The position numbers were made by a program, and so were the translations under genes. Below the pieces are notes generated by a model that searched no databases, was not told the origin of the DNA, and saw only the letters and a program-made list of their open reading frames with translations. From Isochrysis galbana (lineage: Eukaryota > Haptophyta > Isochrysidales > Isochrysidaceae), in contig CM030931.1 of the NCBI GenBank assembly GCA_018136815.1, positions 8,168,550-8,232,549 on the forward strand: a stretch of 64,000 bases of DNA. Reading direction: 5' to 3'. This document shows positions 12,892-25,085 of the stretch, piece after piece. Numbering within the stretch: position 1 is the first letter of the stretch; every line of letters starts with the position of its first letter.

Positions 12892-14136
12892 CAACTAACT
12901 TTATAGTTGGTCGCCATGGAGCGCGCCGCCGCTCCCCACCTCTCCTTCGGGTCCCCCGCCGCGGGAGCCCCCCCAGTACCCATGGAGCTGTCGCTGGCAA
13001 AGCGACCGCGTCCGCCAGCAGAGGCCGAGCAGGTGAGCGTGACTCAGGTCGCGCCGCACGGCCCGTGGCCCCGGCCACAACAAGGAAGACAGCCATGCTG
13101 GCCCACCCCATGGTGGGTCACAGGCTGGAACAAGCATCACACCAACACCAGCCCAAGAGAGACAGACACCCATCAGGCATGCCTTATGGCAGAGGCCTCT
13201 CTCACCCTGGCGACGGCCGCGCTGCCTCGGCGGCGCGGCCCGAGACCGGGTGGCCCTTATGGGCACAACCCCAACACCACCAACAAAGCGCACATGGACA
13301 TTGACTCACCAATTGCTCAGCACAAGACCTCACAAATGAGAGACTGCTTGAATGCGCCTTGGGGCGCACACTACACCGACATGCCCACCACCCACACTGA
13401 CCCACTCACCGACCCGCCACTCCCGTCCGCCCCTGCCACTCAGGAGCCGCCCTCAGATGAGGAGCAAGGCGCCATGGACTCAGACGCAAACTTCGAACTG
13501 TCCTTCCACCAAGAGGGCGACTACACCTTCCTAGACGCCACGGTCTACGCCGCAATTGTAGAGCTCCTATTGGAGCTCGAAGGAGTCGACCCGGAGCCGG
13601 ACTTTTGGGCCCGCTCCATTCGCGGCCCATGGCATATCGCTGTAAACGAAGACTGCGCGCAACAATTTAAGGAACGCTATGGCGACATCACCACACTCCG
13701 CATCAACCAAACCGACATCTCGGTCCGCGTCCAAGTGGACTCCATCGACGAAAAGATCAACAAGAAAGGCTCCACGTCACGCAAGGCGCTATATAACGCC
13801 CTCCAAGACGTTGCGGCGCACTTGGTCATCGAGGCCGAAGGCCTGGCACAAGCAGCCCAAATTAACTTGAGCGCGATCATCCTGGCAATCGAAAAAGTAG
13901 GGCTCAGCACCACGAGAAACAGGTCACCCAGCAGCACAGGAGGAAGTTGAGAATGCGCAGCTGGGGACAGGTGCACCCCGCTCCGCTCGGACCCCCACAT
14001 GACCCGAGCCCCTAAGTAGAGCACGAGGGGAGTTGCCGCGAGGCGGGGAATGAGGGTGAGGAAGGGAAAGGGGCGTGGCTACGAAGGAATAGTTCAGGGC
14101 CACGTGTGAGGCGAGAATTTTAAAAGTTTTTTTTTT
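12892..14136 (+). mobile_element. ORF1-only LINE-type element, apparently full length
   Basis: GGTATGTGCTCA is at 12880-12891 and again at 14137-14148 (16 bp if the shared Ts are counted). Between them lies a 1245-bp element. It has a 5'-terminal hairpin (CAACTA / TAGTTG, 12892-12909), one long ORF, a ~185-nt 3' UTR and a tail reading GAGAATTTTAAAAG then T10. The 3' end resembles those of the reverse-transcriptase-bearing copies at 32242-33068 and 44768-45532, so this looks like a half-LINE that kept ORF1 and lost the rest, comparable in layout to mammalian HAL1. Confidence 0.85.
12916..13950 (+). CDS. LINE ORF1-type protein (344 aa), intact
   Basis: The ATG at 12916 lies 7 nt after the 5' hairpin. 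The N-terminal third is Pro/Ala-rich with a basic patch (KRPRPP) that could be a nuclear-localisation or RNA-binding segment. The same MERA... start and KRPR patch recur in the copies at 40866, 44372, 45506 and 63969. Residues ~185-340 look folded: an acidic stretch, then alternating helix and strand with WHIAVNEDC and INQTDISVRVQVDSI, and a long amphipathic C-terminal helix. I see no zinc knuckle, endonuclease or reverse transcriptase. An RNA-binding, chaperone-like ORF1p role is inferred from position. The C-terminal fold could be RRM-like, but that is a guess. The frame is uninterrupted, which suggests a young copy. Confidence 0.75.
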   Translation: MERAAAPHLSFGSPAAGAPPVPMELSLAKRPRPPAEAEQVSVTQVAPHGPWPRPQQGRQPCWPTPWWVTGWNKHHTNTSPRETDTHQACLMAEASLTLATAALPRRRGPRPGGPYGHNPNTTNKAHMDIDSPIAQHKTSQMRDCLNAPWGAHYTDMPTTHTDPLTDPPLPSAPATQEPPSDEEQGAMDSDANFELSFHQEGDYTFLDATVYAAIVELLLELEGVDPEPDFWARSIRGPWHIAVNEDCAQQFKERYGDITTLRINQTDISVRVQVDSIDEKINKKGSTSRKALYNALQDVAAHLVIEAEGLAQAAQINLSAIILAIEKVGLSTTRNRSPSSTGGS

Positions 14137-14199
14137 GGTATGTGCTCATGTGTTGAGCAGTCAACTCACCCATCTAGACTCTCCCAGACGGCACACCGC

Positions 14200-14945
14200 G
14201 ACGCGCAATCCTTCGTCCTTCGCCCATCCTCACTCCAAAGCGTACTGACTCACTGCTCACTGACTCCCCCCTACCATCTCTGAGCCACAGACTGACAGAC
14301 GACTTGGACGGCCCCCGAGGCCGGCAGGGCGAGCGAGGGCGAGCGAGGGGGAGGTAGGGGGGGGCAGGGGCGAAGCCCCAGTCTCCACTGCCCCCATGCG
14401 CCTCCCAGCCGGCCAGCTAGGTAGGGGGACCTGCAGGTCCCCCAGCCCCCCAGAGGGGGGCCATGGCGCGCGCAAGCGGCACGCGACGACCTGAGAGCGG
14501 AGAAAAGCATAAAAAGCGACAAAAAATGGACCGACCGTCACACAGATCAAAAAAAAGGTAAGAAATGCGAAAATTTGCATTAGGCATTAGTCCGCAGGTG
14601 AACGAACGAGAACGAGACAACAGACAACCGAGACTGCGGCGATGAAGCGGCGCGAACTCGAGAGAAGAGAACGACCCAAAAGACCCCGAGAATGGAGAGA
14701 CAGAATGAGGTGAGCAACACGCGCGTTTAGCGTTTACGTTTGTCTGCAGAGTATAGCTGACTGGCCTGCCCCAGCCCTCCCCCCCCCGGCTCGTTGTAGT
14801 GCACGCGGGCCCACCCCCCTTAGGGGAGGTAGTGGATGCGGGGGTGAGAGTGTGGAGTGTGGGGCTTAGGCGATGGCGAGCGCGATACTGGAGTGGTGTG
14901 AGTCACTTGTAGCGTAGCGGACACCTTCAAGAATATTTTTTTAGA
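14200..14945 (+). mobile_element. Diverged copy of the 6466-7353 retroposon body
   Basis: Collinear with 6600-7350: the GC-rich CCAGCC...CATGGCGCGCGCA block (about 14310-14475), the A-rich segment, GTTTACGTTTG, TTGTAGTGCACGCGG (about 14794-14808) and a 3' motif GTAGCGGACACCTTCAAGAAT followed by Ts (14917-14942). The same tail variant is at 58964-58990. The 5' end is not clear. Confidence 0.65.
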
Positions 14946-14949
14946 AATT

Positions 14950-15118
14950 AGAAAGCCCCTGTTTGACCGCCCTACCTCTAACCTCACCTCCACCTCACGA
15001 CACCGACCCCCAATCTCAACCTCCAACCTCACCAAGTTGAGCGGTTCCCTCCCCCGATCAGGGTGGGCCGAGAGGGAGCGTGCCCTCCCCCTTGTAAACC
15101 AACCATGAAGTTAGTTGG
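14950..15118 (-). mobile_element. Short retroposon fragment with degenerate 5' hairpin
   Basis: On the minus strand it starts CAACTAAC at 15118, with a decayed inverted repeat (15100-15118), and runs to GGGGCTTTCTAA at about 14950. That same end also occurs near 12705. 15161-15194 carries another GAATCTTCAG-T tail on the plus strand. Confidence 0.45.
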
Positions 15119-15408
15119 CTGATGTGCAGTAGCAGTAGTATGCGCTGTCCAGCGATAGGTGTGTAGCCCTGAATCTTCAGATCTTTTTTTTTTATGATCT
15201 CGGTGCTGCGCAGTCATCGCTTGACTAGTGACTAGTGACCATGAATGCCGCCCAATCCTGTGGTCTAATTGGATGCTAGGTGCACACTGTGATCGCAATC
15301 CACACTGCAAGGTGATCGGGAGGTGACAAGCAGGCTAACCCAATACTTCAAGCTGCGCATGAATCTCTACCGACCCCGATTGTTCCCTCTCCCAATTGAT
15401 CCTCACTC

Positions 15409-18400
15409 TCAAAACTCCACGGGTCGAAGCGTCGCCTTGGCGGCCACCGGTGCAGCACCCTCGCCAATTGGCCGTGCCTTGGCAATGGCTCTCCCCGGTT
15501 GCGGAGCTGCAGGAGGCGCTCCGGCGCAAGGACGCTCAGAGGGCGCCACCCGCGGAGCCGAAGCGTAGGGATTGGGCTTCTTTGGAGGCGGCTTCTCTTG
15601 ATGCGGACGGACTTTGGGCGCATAGCACGACACTTTATAAGCGTATGACCATGCCTCGTATCTGTCGCTCGGCAGAATGACGAGGAGTAGCTTGGGTGAT
15701 GCGCCGCCAGGCGGCAGTGACGAGGTGGCGATGAGAGTGCCACGATGGGACCGGGCATTGGAAGATGCGGAGGCATCTAGAGTAATCTCATAAGTGCGCT
15801 CTGGATCAGTGTTGAAGGCGGCAAAGGAGACGCCACCGTCGGTGGCAAGTGAGTACACGCGAACCTTGCCCACGACCATCTAACACGGGGGGGGGGGGGG
15901 GGGGAGTTCGGAGTGTTGTATTTTGCTGGGGCAGCCCCCCACATCCCCGTACAGTGCAACGTAAGCTCGCGTCGTGCACGCAAGCGGTGCGAGCTGTGAA
16001 AGTACGCTTTGGGGGCTGGACGTGGCACGAGCGATGGCAGTCATGTAATGGCGAACAGTTTCATTAGGATGTATGGCAATGGCCTGCTCGCCTCTTTCCC
16101 CTTAGCCCGGATCATCTCGCACAGGACGGTCTCGTATGTCTCAGCATTGCATGGAGTGGGAGTAAAGGACACTTCTTCTCCGCTGTGCACGGAGACGACA
16201 AGCGGCCGAGGCGCCTCAGCAACTGGCTCGACCCCGGCACCTCCCCAGCCGCAAGCTGCAAAAAAATCTAACCAGAAGGCCTCGGCCTCCGTTGTCGAGA
16301 CGTCGGCTAACGATCGAAGAAGCGCTAGGCGTAGAGCGGCAGGAGTCGCCTTTCTGTTGAGAAAGGCTGCAAGCTTCAGTGCACCGTGTCCGTCACCCGA
16401 GGCAGAGGTGTCGATCCCGGCGGCGTCGACGAAAGCCGCGGCTGCCGGCTGCGTAAGGTCGGCTGCAGAAGGGAAGGAGACGGGCGAGACGGGGCTGTGT
16501 GAGAACATTCATGTGCAATGCGGGTGGGCGCAGGAGGGCATCACGGAATATCGGGCTTGGCAGGGTCGGACTATATTGCGAACCTTCGCCGAGGAGGCCG
16601 TCCATGTCTGCATCAAAAGTAAACGCGATAAGGTCAAAGGCCTGCCGTGCTTTCGCAGTCAGATCGCCCGAATCAAGAAGTAGCCGACCGGGAGCCTCGC
16701 TTGGTTGGGCGGATCCGGCGTTAGTAGGAGGGACGGCGCCGGATGTCGTCGGGACTATAAGGTATGATCCGGGCACGAGCTCGAGCTCGAGGTTTCGGTC
16801 TCGTGATACAGAAGTGCCCACAGAGCCTACAAGAGCGAGCGAACCGTCCCCAGCTTTGCGTAGGACTGCGACGCCGACGTCGACATTCGGCAGCTTCGGA
16901 GTGGAACTGAAAGAAAGAGTTGCATGGAGTATTGGATCTTAAACAAGAATCCGCAGGGAGGCGGCGAAGACTATGCGACTGGCGTAGGTGCCGGAAGAGG
17001 AATGCGCGCATCCGGAAGCGGGCTAGCACGCATTCAATTCGTTGGCTCTATTTCTACTAGACCACTTACCGCTCATCGACTTGATGCAACCCAACTATGA
17101 CGGCAACCTTGGTCTCCCTGGTCGGCTTCACCTCTAAGTCGAACACATGCGTCGGCCGTAGCGACGCCGGCATCTTCGACGACAGGCGAACCTCGGGGGC
17201 CAGAATTGTCTTAGAGCGCTTGACAAGCTCCGGGGCCCACTCGCGCACAGTGGGCGCTTTGCACCGTGGCACGCCGTTGGCGTTGCAAGCAGAAGGCGGT
17301 TGAGGGACATGGGCCATGGCAACCGAAATGGAGACGAAGTGCTTGCAAAAGTCCTGCAACGACGACAGAAAGGTTAGCGGCCCTTTGTTCAGACGAATCA
17401 CAAGGCGTAGTGAGCTTGGTCACGCGCACTCAAGCGCCCACACCTCGAAGGACATCCAGAATGCACCGTCATTTGCGGAGGCTTCAGCTTCACCGTCATC
17501 CTCTTCAGCATCGAGCTCCGCACGAACCGCGTCCGTCATCTGCCCACAGCCGGCAAGGTCCGTGGTGAGCCAAACATAGCATAAGGCGAAATAGAGTGTT
17601 ACAATGCTGCTGCAGAGGATGCTTTTGGAGAACAAAGTCTACGCGAGTGCCGACTCCCCGCGAGAGACCAATCGGTCCACACCTCGGGAGAGTTGTCGCT
17701 CCAAGCGCCTTGCCACTCGAACGTGCCCCACGGATTGCGCAGCTTAAGAATTTCAGCGCCCGAATGAAGTTTCCTGGCTGAGATAAGTGAGTATGCGTGC
17801 CCAGGTACAAGGCCCCCCTCTTGATCGCCAGGGCGCCCGCCCTCAGTCATCTGAGGCGCAACACCACCAAAAGCGCTATGAGAGGCATCTCGAATTGAGG
17901 CAAGGATTCGGGGGCGAGCCGCAGAGAATGTCGAAGGGCAGGGGCGGCCCACGCACCTGGTCTTGACCAGGTGTCGAGCAGCAGACAACGAAATTATTGC
18001 GGTCATAGCGCTGCAGATCAGCGAATGTCACAGGCTTCTCCTGAAAACGACAGGGCGGTCGGTGGTTCGTTGCTCCAATGAGCATAGCTGGAAGCCATGA
18101 CTTTTCGCGTCTCGGACGCCCCACGCACATCGGCTCTCGCACTCACCTCGACCTCCGTGTCTGGATCGTCCTCCTCGTCCAGGCGTCGGTAGAGGCATGG
18201 GGCCCCCGTCAGATCGGCTAGTCCCTCGTAGCACATGCCAGAGCGGAGAGCAAGGTACGAGCCGTGCAGTTTGGCGTAAGCCTTCTCGAGGAGAAGCACC
18301 CAGAGCTCCGGACCATGCGCCTGAGGCGGATTACATGAACTCGTCAGAGACATGGGTGGGGAGAGGCGAAGGTGGTGTGGAGGAAGGTGGCTTGTGCAGG

Positions 18401-21400
18401 TGTTCTGGTAGTCAGTAGGGGCCATGATGGTCAGTGCATGCGCCGTGGTCTCCCCTCCTACAACCGCTACGAAGGGGCATGCGGAGCGTCATTGGACGTT
18501 GCTTGTGCCGGCACCTGTGAGAAGACGGGTCCTGATCCCGGCCGGCAGGGGAAGAAGTCATCAACCACGAGTTCCCGCCACTGCCCATGCTTGTTGAGAC
18601 GCAGCCGGTAGAGACCGCTAGCGTCCGCAGCAGGACGGGCATCAGCAGCAGTCGGAGCACCCGTAGGCCAGTCGTCAAGGAACAGGTTGTGGATGAGATG
18701 TGGGAACTCCGCAACAGCAGCAAGGGAGCACCTGCGTTTGTGTGGTAGCGGTGACTCAGCCCGGCGCTCAGCGCCGACTTCAGGAGTCTGGATGCGCACG
18801 GCGCATCAGCGATTAGAGGACAGCAATTCGTACATGAACCAACAATTCCCGAGAGCTCCTTGCATCACGTCGGAAGGAGAAAGACCGTCAACAAATACGC
18901 GTGGTGCCTGCGGTGGTCGTGAGAGAGAACGGAGAAAAAGGGGTGAGCGTCACTGTGAGGCAGCAGCCTCCGAAACTATCTCGGTGAGGCATGGGGTTCA
19001 ATTATGCTGACGACCGGTCGGCTTGTCACGACACCTGTGATTCTCCCTGAAGAAACTCGTTCGGCCTCCTCCACGTGCACGACGCCTCGATGCCAGGCTT
19101 CGCCGGTTTCGCTACTGCAGAGTCTGAGGCCCCTGCGACGGTGGTGCCGCGGGTAGAAGAGCCGATGGACTCGGCGACGGGCGGGAAGTCGAGGTCGACG
19201 AAGGATGCTGACACAGACGTCTTCGCCGCGGAGGGCGGCGGTTTCAAGATTGCGCGACGAACCTGGACAGGACAACACCACGGACTTCAGGGTGCAGGGC
19301 CAATCAAAGGACACAAGATGCGCCTTTGGGTGGATGTGATGATATCTCACCTTGTCACTCGCCTGTGGCACCTCGCGCACGTCCATCGGCCCTTGCTGCC
19401 GGGCCGCCGCTGCTTCAATCAGCTCGCTCAGCCTGCGCGCTTCTTTGGCCTGCTCTGCTGCCACGGCGGCCGCGTCTGGCTCACCCAACCGCCATGACAT
19501 GCGGTATGTGAGCAGCGAGTCCGTGTAGCGATCGGCCATTTTGAGACGAGCGAGCGGCTCGCGCAGATATGGACCGACACGTACGCTTCCCGCAGTGGCG
19601 GACGATGCGGTGGCATTGGGACCGTCGAATGCGATCTTATAGTTGGAGGTGCCATCGAAGTCGATAGTGAAATTGAGTTGGTTGAATGAGCAAGTTTCAA
19701 CCTGGAGTGGCACAGAGACATGAGTGGCAACCATGCAGGCGCGACGTGCACACGGGCTCGACAAGATAGCGTCGAATTTCTCACAGGGCAAGCAGGGCAG
19801 CACTGCTCGAGTAATGGGCGAAGGGAACGCGCGCACCCAGAACCGGTAGCCCTCCTCCTCTTCCCCCTCTATCGCATCAGGACCGGGTAGCGCTTCGATC
19901 AGGAGTAGAACCTTGCCCCCGGACAGCTCCTTCCTTTCCCAATTGGAGGGCAGCGGCGGCGGGAGCGGCTCCGAGTTTTTGGGCAAGTCGAGCTGGGGCT
20001 TGAAGACACGCGGCTTTGACGAGCCCGCCACGACGGCCCCCTTCGGAATCGGCCGGCCTGAGACCTCGGCAGTGCCGAACGATGAATCAGCTGCGTCTGC
20101 AGCCACCGATGCCTGGGCCTCGCCCGCACCCCCCACTTGCAGCAGAGCGGGATGCAGGTTGTCGCTGCTGCTCACAGCCAATGACGTGGTGGAGCAAGGG
20201 TCTAGACCATAGGCGCCGCTCGCACTCGGAAAGTAGGGCGGATACGCAGGCGCGCTGGGCTGTGAGGGGAATGGAGGCTGCGGTAACGTCTCGGCAACAG
20301 GTGGTGCCGGCCGCGGCGGCCGTGGCTGCCCGCGCGCGACAGCTAGCTCCTCCTTGTGCTTGGCGACGAGCGCAGCCATCTCAGCATCTTTCGATTTGAC
20401 AATGCCCTCGATCGCTGCTGCGAGCGTCAGGTCCTTGGAGCGAGATTCCGCCTCCAGCTTAGCGTTCGCGGCTGCCCAGTTCGCCTCGCGTGCTGCAGCT
20501 GCTGACTCAATTGCGTCGCGCTGCTGCACCCAATCCGCCTGCAAGCAAAAAAAGGCGGCGGGCGAATCAGGGACTGATCCACACAGACGTGCCGGTCCCA
20601 CCGTGCCGGTCCCACCCGGGCCATGTGCAACAGTTCTGCAGCAAGGTTGGCGCACGCGGGGATGGGTGGCAACCCGCTCTTGTGTCACAGAATAGAAACG
20701 CTGACCTCCAGCTTAGCACGCTCCCTGGTGTGTACCGCCTTGAGGTCCATTACGATGCGCGAGACGCGCTCCGCCAGCATCTGTGCATCGGCGGCGCCCT
20801 CTCCACCCAGCGAGGCCATCCAGACCGCCTGCTCGCGCAGCGCGGCGCGCATTGCATGCAGCGAGAGCAGCGGCGCAAGCGTGGCGACGAGCGACTGCTC
20901 GTCGCGTGTGTAGATGCGAGCTGCGTCCTTGCACAGCAGCGTCACACAACCGATCGCTGCGCCGCCCGCGTCGAGCAGCGGCACGGCAAGTGGTGCACAG
21001 TGCATCAGCCCCGCAACCGAGCCTCTCGCGGGCGCAAGCGTGCCGAGTTTAATGGCCTTCTCAGCGAGAGCAGCGGCCGAGCGCTCAGTATCCGGACCGA
21101 GGAATTCGAACAGCCCTTCCTTCCCTGTTGCTACAGCCAGCAAGGTCAGCTTTCCGCCCTAAGAGATAGCGCGTTTAGAGGGTCGGATCTCATTCCGGAG
21201 AGCGAGTGTGTCTGATGAAAAGGTCATCAAAAGGCTTAAACTGGGCGAGCGGGGCCACTGGCACAACACTAGGAATTAGTGACCAAGCCGATCAGAGCTC
21301 AAAGGGTGCTTGCAAGGCTAGTCTTGGAGCGGGACGGGGGCAGGGAGCAACGGAGAGAGGCAGGTAGAGAGAAAGAGTGAGAGCATGAAACGCGAGAAGG

Positions 21401-21837
21401 GAGACGACGCGGGATGGAATGCGGAGAGGATACGGAGACGGACAGTGTGCCTCTGGCGAGGGAGGTGGGTAGCCAGAGAGGTAGAGGGAAAGGGAAATCG
21501 TTCCTCAGAGAGAGGGAGAGTGTGCCTCATGGAGAACGAAAGAGACAGGGAGAGGGAGAGGGATACCCGCAAAAATCCCGGGGGGGGGGGGGGCGGCTCA
21601 GAGCCAGAGCTACAGCGAGAGAGAGAGAGCGTGGCTCACCTGTGAGAGAGCGTGGAGCGCCGCCCAGTGGACTCCAAGGAAGGTAGAGAGCAGATGGAGG
21701 AGCAGCGTGGGCGCACGAGACTCGGCATCGGTCGAGGATAGAGACTCGAGAAGCGTGCGAATCGACGAGGCAGGCCGAGGCGCAGCCACGCCGGGGGCAC
21801 GGCGCATACTGCCCGCAGGAGCGGAGTTGAGGCCCAT
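15409..21837 (-). CDS. Multidomain calpain-like cysteine protease with N-terminal GAF domain (14 exons, ~1,400 aa)
   Basis: Exons are 21640-21837, 20706-21158, 19351-20538, 19035-19262, 18834-18907, 18515-18731, 18147-18320, 17957-18040, 17683-17850, 17444-17539, 17070-17353, 16584-16906, one starting at 16462 (3' limit unresolved, about 16040-16300), and 15409-15879. The first twelve keep frame at GT-AG sites. Order: a GAF-like domain (~60-200, with [20 protein letters not shown]), a coiled coil, a Pro-rich linker, an unassigned β-rich region, then the calpain core. The core has Cys711 in [10 protein letters not shown] (N replaces the usual D before C), His890 in [11 protein letters not shown], Asn911 in KLRNPWG and [13 protein letters not shown]2-like domain, an EF-hand loop ([12 protein letters not shown]) and a second β domain with a Pro/Lys-rich tail follow. 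The catalytic triad is complete, so an active Ca-regulated protease is likely. The GAF domain suggests small-ligand control. Confidence 0.88.
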
Positions 21838-22480
<643 letters not shown>

Positions 22481-22896
22481 ATGTGGGCATGTGCTTATTT
22501 ATAGGAGCACAGCGGCTCGCTACACCAGGAGTGCCTTGCCTCTACGGGATGAATCGCGAATCGCCGGTGGGCGGCGCAACGGTCAAAGACTCTGCTCCTC
22601 GGCTCGCACTGCATCCTTCTGCCTACTGGCTACTGGGGACGGGGGGTGCTCGAGTAGTACGCACCCTCGCACCGCATCGGACATCTGCTTAGAGCTTAGA
22701 GGCGGCCGCGTGAGTTCCGCTGCCCCGAGGCACGGACCGCTCGCCGACCCCCCCCCACCACCACACCTACTGCGGTTGTGTTGAGTGGCGGGGCGGAGTG
22801 GGAAGAGCAGAGAGGCGGGGCGAGCGTGTCGGGCCGGGATGTCGCATCCACGATCGACCTTGTTATTGTCGTTTTAGAAGTCGTCTGCGTTTCTAT

Positions 22897-23077
22897 CCTA
22901 GACGGGAAATACGTATTGACCGTATTTGGCCAGCAGAGGCCAAATACATATATGTATTTGGCTGTATTTGAAGCGTGTCCTGGGTTGTAGGCCTCGAATG
23001 TATTTGAAATGCATATGACATATGTATTTGGCTATATTTGATATTTGCAGACCCCAACACCGTATTTCCCATCTAGG
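22897..23077. mobile_element. hAT-type MITE, 181 bp
   Basis: Terminal inverted repeats CCTAGACGGGAAATACG (22897-22913) and its complement with one mismatch (23061-23077) are flanked by a perfect 8-bp duplication GTTTCTAT at 22889-22896 and 23078-23085. The inside is AT-rich and carries many GTATTTG motifs in both orientations, typical subterminal transposase sites. An 8-bp duplication is diagnostic of hAT elements. No coding capacity. A hAT transposase remnant lies at 55802-56280 in this window, but kinship is not shown. Confidence 0.88.
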
Positions 23078-23303
23078 GTTTCTATGTCCCCTCCTTGTAG
23101 GCTAGTCACCGTCGCATCATCCTACATTCGCCCTCTTTGCCCTCGCCTCCTTTGTTGCCTCCCTTGTCGCCTGCTTTGCCCCTCGCCTGGCTTTCCTCCT
23201 TGCTCCTTCCTTGCGTGCTCCTAGCGTTTTTAGTTTAATTAAGTCGCGCGTTTAGGTATCGCCGCGATGTCAGCGAGGAGGTAGGATTACCTAGATATAG
23301 TAG

Positions 23304-23933
23304 GTGTTAGCCCAGAATCTTCAGAAGTCAGAAGTTTTTTTTAGCCCTAGGCGCTCTACGTCGTGTGGTTACTATGTGCTATGTGCTATTTGGTCTGTTC
23401 CTAGCATAGCTAGGGACGACGAAGTCGACGCCCAAAAATCCAAATGACAAAGCCGCACGAGTGGTGCCACATTAACACATTAAAAACAATGACTGTTTCT
23501 GTGGTCTGTGGGGACGCGGGCAGAGGATAAAAGTAAAACATGGACGTTCGCGATAGCTCAAGTGAGGGTAAGTGAGGTTGTAAAAATACTACATACTACC
23601 GACCTTCATAGAGCACATAGCATATCTCATGTACATGAACCTGCCCATGGGCGGAAATAGCTAGCACAACCAAGGCAGGTTTGGCCACAATGATCGTAAT
23701 CGTAATCATCTTGGTAGGAACGCAAATGATAGCGTCAACTGCCGGAAACTGAGGTCGAGCTCACTCTCGAATCGTTGATTTGACGCGACGCCACACTACC
23801 GAAAACCAAAGCTATAACCAATTATTATCAGCTAAATATACGGCCTCGATACTAAAGTAATGCTCGTGACTTTGTAGAAAGCACGAGTGCAGCCGTGTCC
23901 AATCAGAGCGTCAGCGTTGTACAGCGATTTGAC
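23304..23933. other. Retroposon tail then gene-free stretch
   Basis: 23304-23343 is another AGCCCAGAATCTTCAG tail ending in Ts on the plus strand. 23344-23933 shows no gene and has lower GC than the flanking genes. Its right end is the 3' flank of the RidA-like gene. Confidence 0.55.
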
Positions 23934-24642
23934 TCATTCTAGCCCAGAAGGTGCAACCTCAGCGATCATCTCTATCTCCACAGGCACATTGCGAGGCAAT
24001 GAATTGGTGCCAACTGCGGAGCGAGCATGCGCACCCCGTTCTTGGCCGAAGATATCTCCGAGAAGGTTGGAGCAGCCATTGATGACCTCCGGTTGCTGCG
24101 TAAAGTCGTCAGCGCAGTTGACGAATCCAACGATCTTCACGATCCGCACAATGCGGTCAAGGTCACCTACATGCCCTGCGAGTCATCCATGTAGCACAAA
24201 TTAGAGTGTGAGACTGCTCTTTGGCCGACTCCGAGCTCGAATCGCCTAGAAGTATCCCACGTCCACATGAAAACCCGTTGGTACGCGCACCTTTTAGCGT
24301 CGAGACTAGCTCGAGCCCGATTGTCCTCGCGATCTCGCACGCCTGCTCCGCCGTGTACCCTCCGCTCACGCCCACCTTGCCCACGTGTAGCGTCTTCATG
24401 TCCTCCTGGAAAGGGACGTGGCCCGAGAGATAAAGCAGGTTACCACTCTGCACAATCGGTACATACGAAGCCAGCGGAGTCGGCATGATCGGTAGGACCA
24501 GACCGAGCTCCGAGATGCGAGCCTCCGTACGGACCATCAGTCGCGGGTCGGACGCGCGAGCTGCCGCCGAGAGCCGACCGCGATAGATATGCAAGGATCG
24601 ATCTATGGGAATTTTCGTGATGTATCTCAATCTAAATAGCAA
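23934..24642 (-). CDS. RidA/YjgF family protein (2 exons)
   Basis: Exons are 24291-24642 and 23934-24166, with a GT-AG join in phase 1. They give 194 aa from 24642, or 159 aa from the Met at 24537. The core starts RISELGLVLP, then SYVPIVQSGNLLYLSGHVPF, GYTAEQACEIARTIGLELV, GDLDRIVRIVKIVGFVNCA and HARSAVGTNSLPRNVPVEIE with the conserved Arg of the active-site cleft. This fits the longer RidA subgroup. Family members hydrolyse reactive enamine/imine intermediates from pyridoxal-phosphate enzymes, and others have unknown ligands. The extra 35 N-terminal residues are Arg-rich and acid-free at first (MLFRLRYITKIPIDRSLHIY), which fits a mitochondrial presequence, so I favour the longer form. Confidence 0.9.
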
Positions 24643-24739
24643 ATAGGCAATAACGAGTTTCGCGAAACTCTTACCAGCTTACAAGGCCGTACCGCACCTC
24701 TTATAATGGTACTAAACTGTTGTTATAATGGTACCGCAA

Positions 24740-25085
24740 TTCCAGCCGACCTGCAGGGGCGCGAGAGCCAGCGAGGGAGAGGTAGGAGGGGCCCGGGCCA
24801 TGCCCCAGCTTCACCCGCCCCCTGAGCTGTGCTCCCAAGCCCCTGCTGGCCATCTGGGGACCTGAAGGGGGGTCGCAGGCCCGCACCATGGGCCAGGGCC
24901 TGTCAGAGCAAGGCTGATCTCACTCTTGGAGATTGCCTGCGAAGGCGCGTCGGCAGCTAGCGCGGAACGCGGTTCTTGCGGGGAGCTCATGGACATGTCA
25001 TGGAGCTTTCCTCGGGAGTGACTACGGGCATGGCGATTGACGCACGACGCACGGAGGGCGCGGAAGTAGGAAGGAGGCTAGTGGG
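24740..25085. repeat. Dispersed repeat; 24895-25080 recurs at 45743-45925
   Basis: 24740-24890 belongs to the GC-rich repeat seen near 450-540, 6700-6850 and 14310-14475. 24895-25080 shares TGTCAGAGCAAGGCTGATCT and most of the next ~180 bp with 45743-45925. The rest of 24643-25615 is gene-free. A doubled TTATAATGGTAC at 24703-24733 is the only other pattern. Confidence 0.7.
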
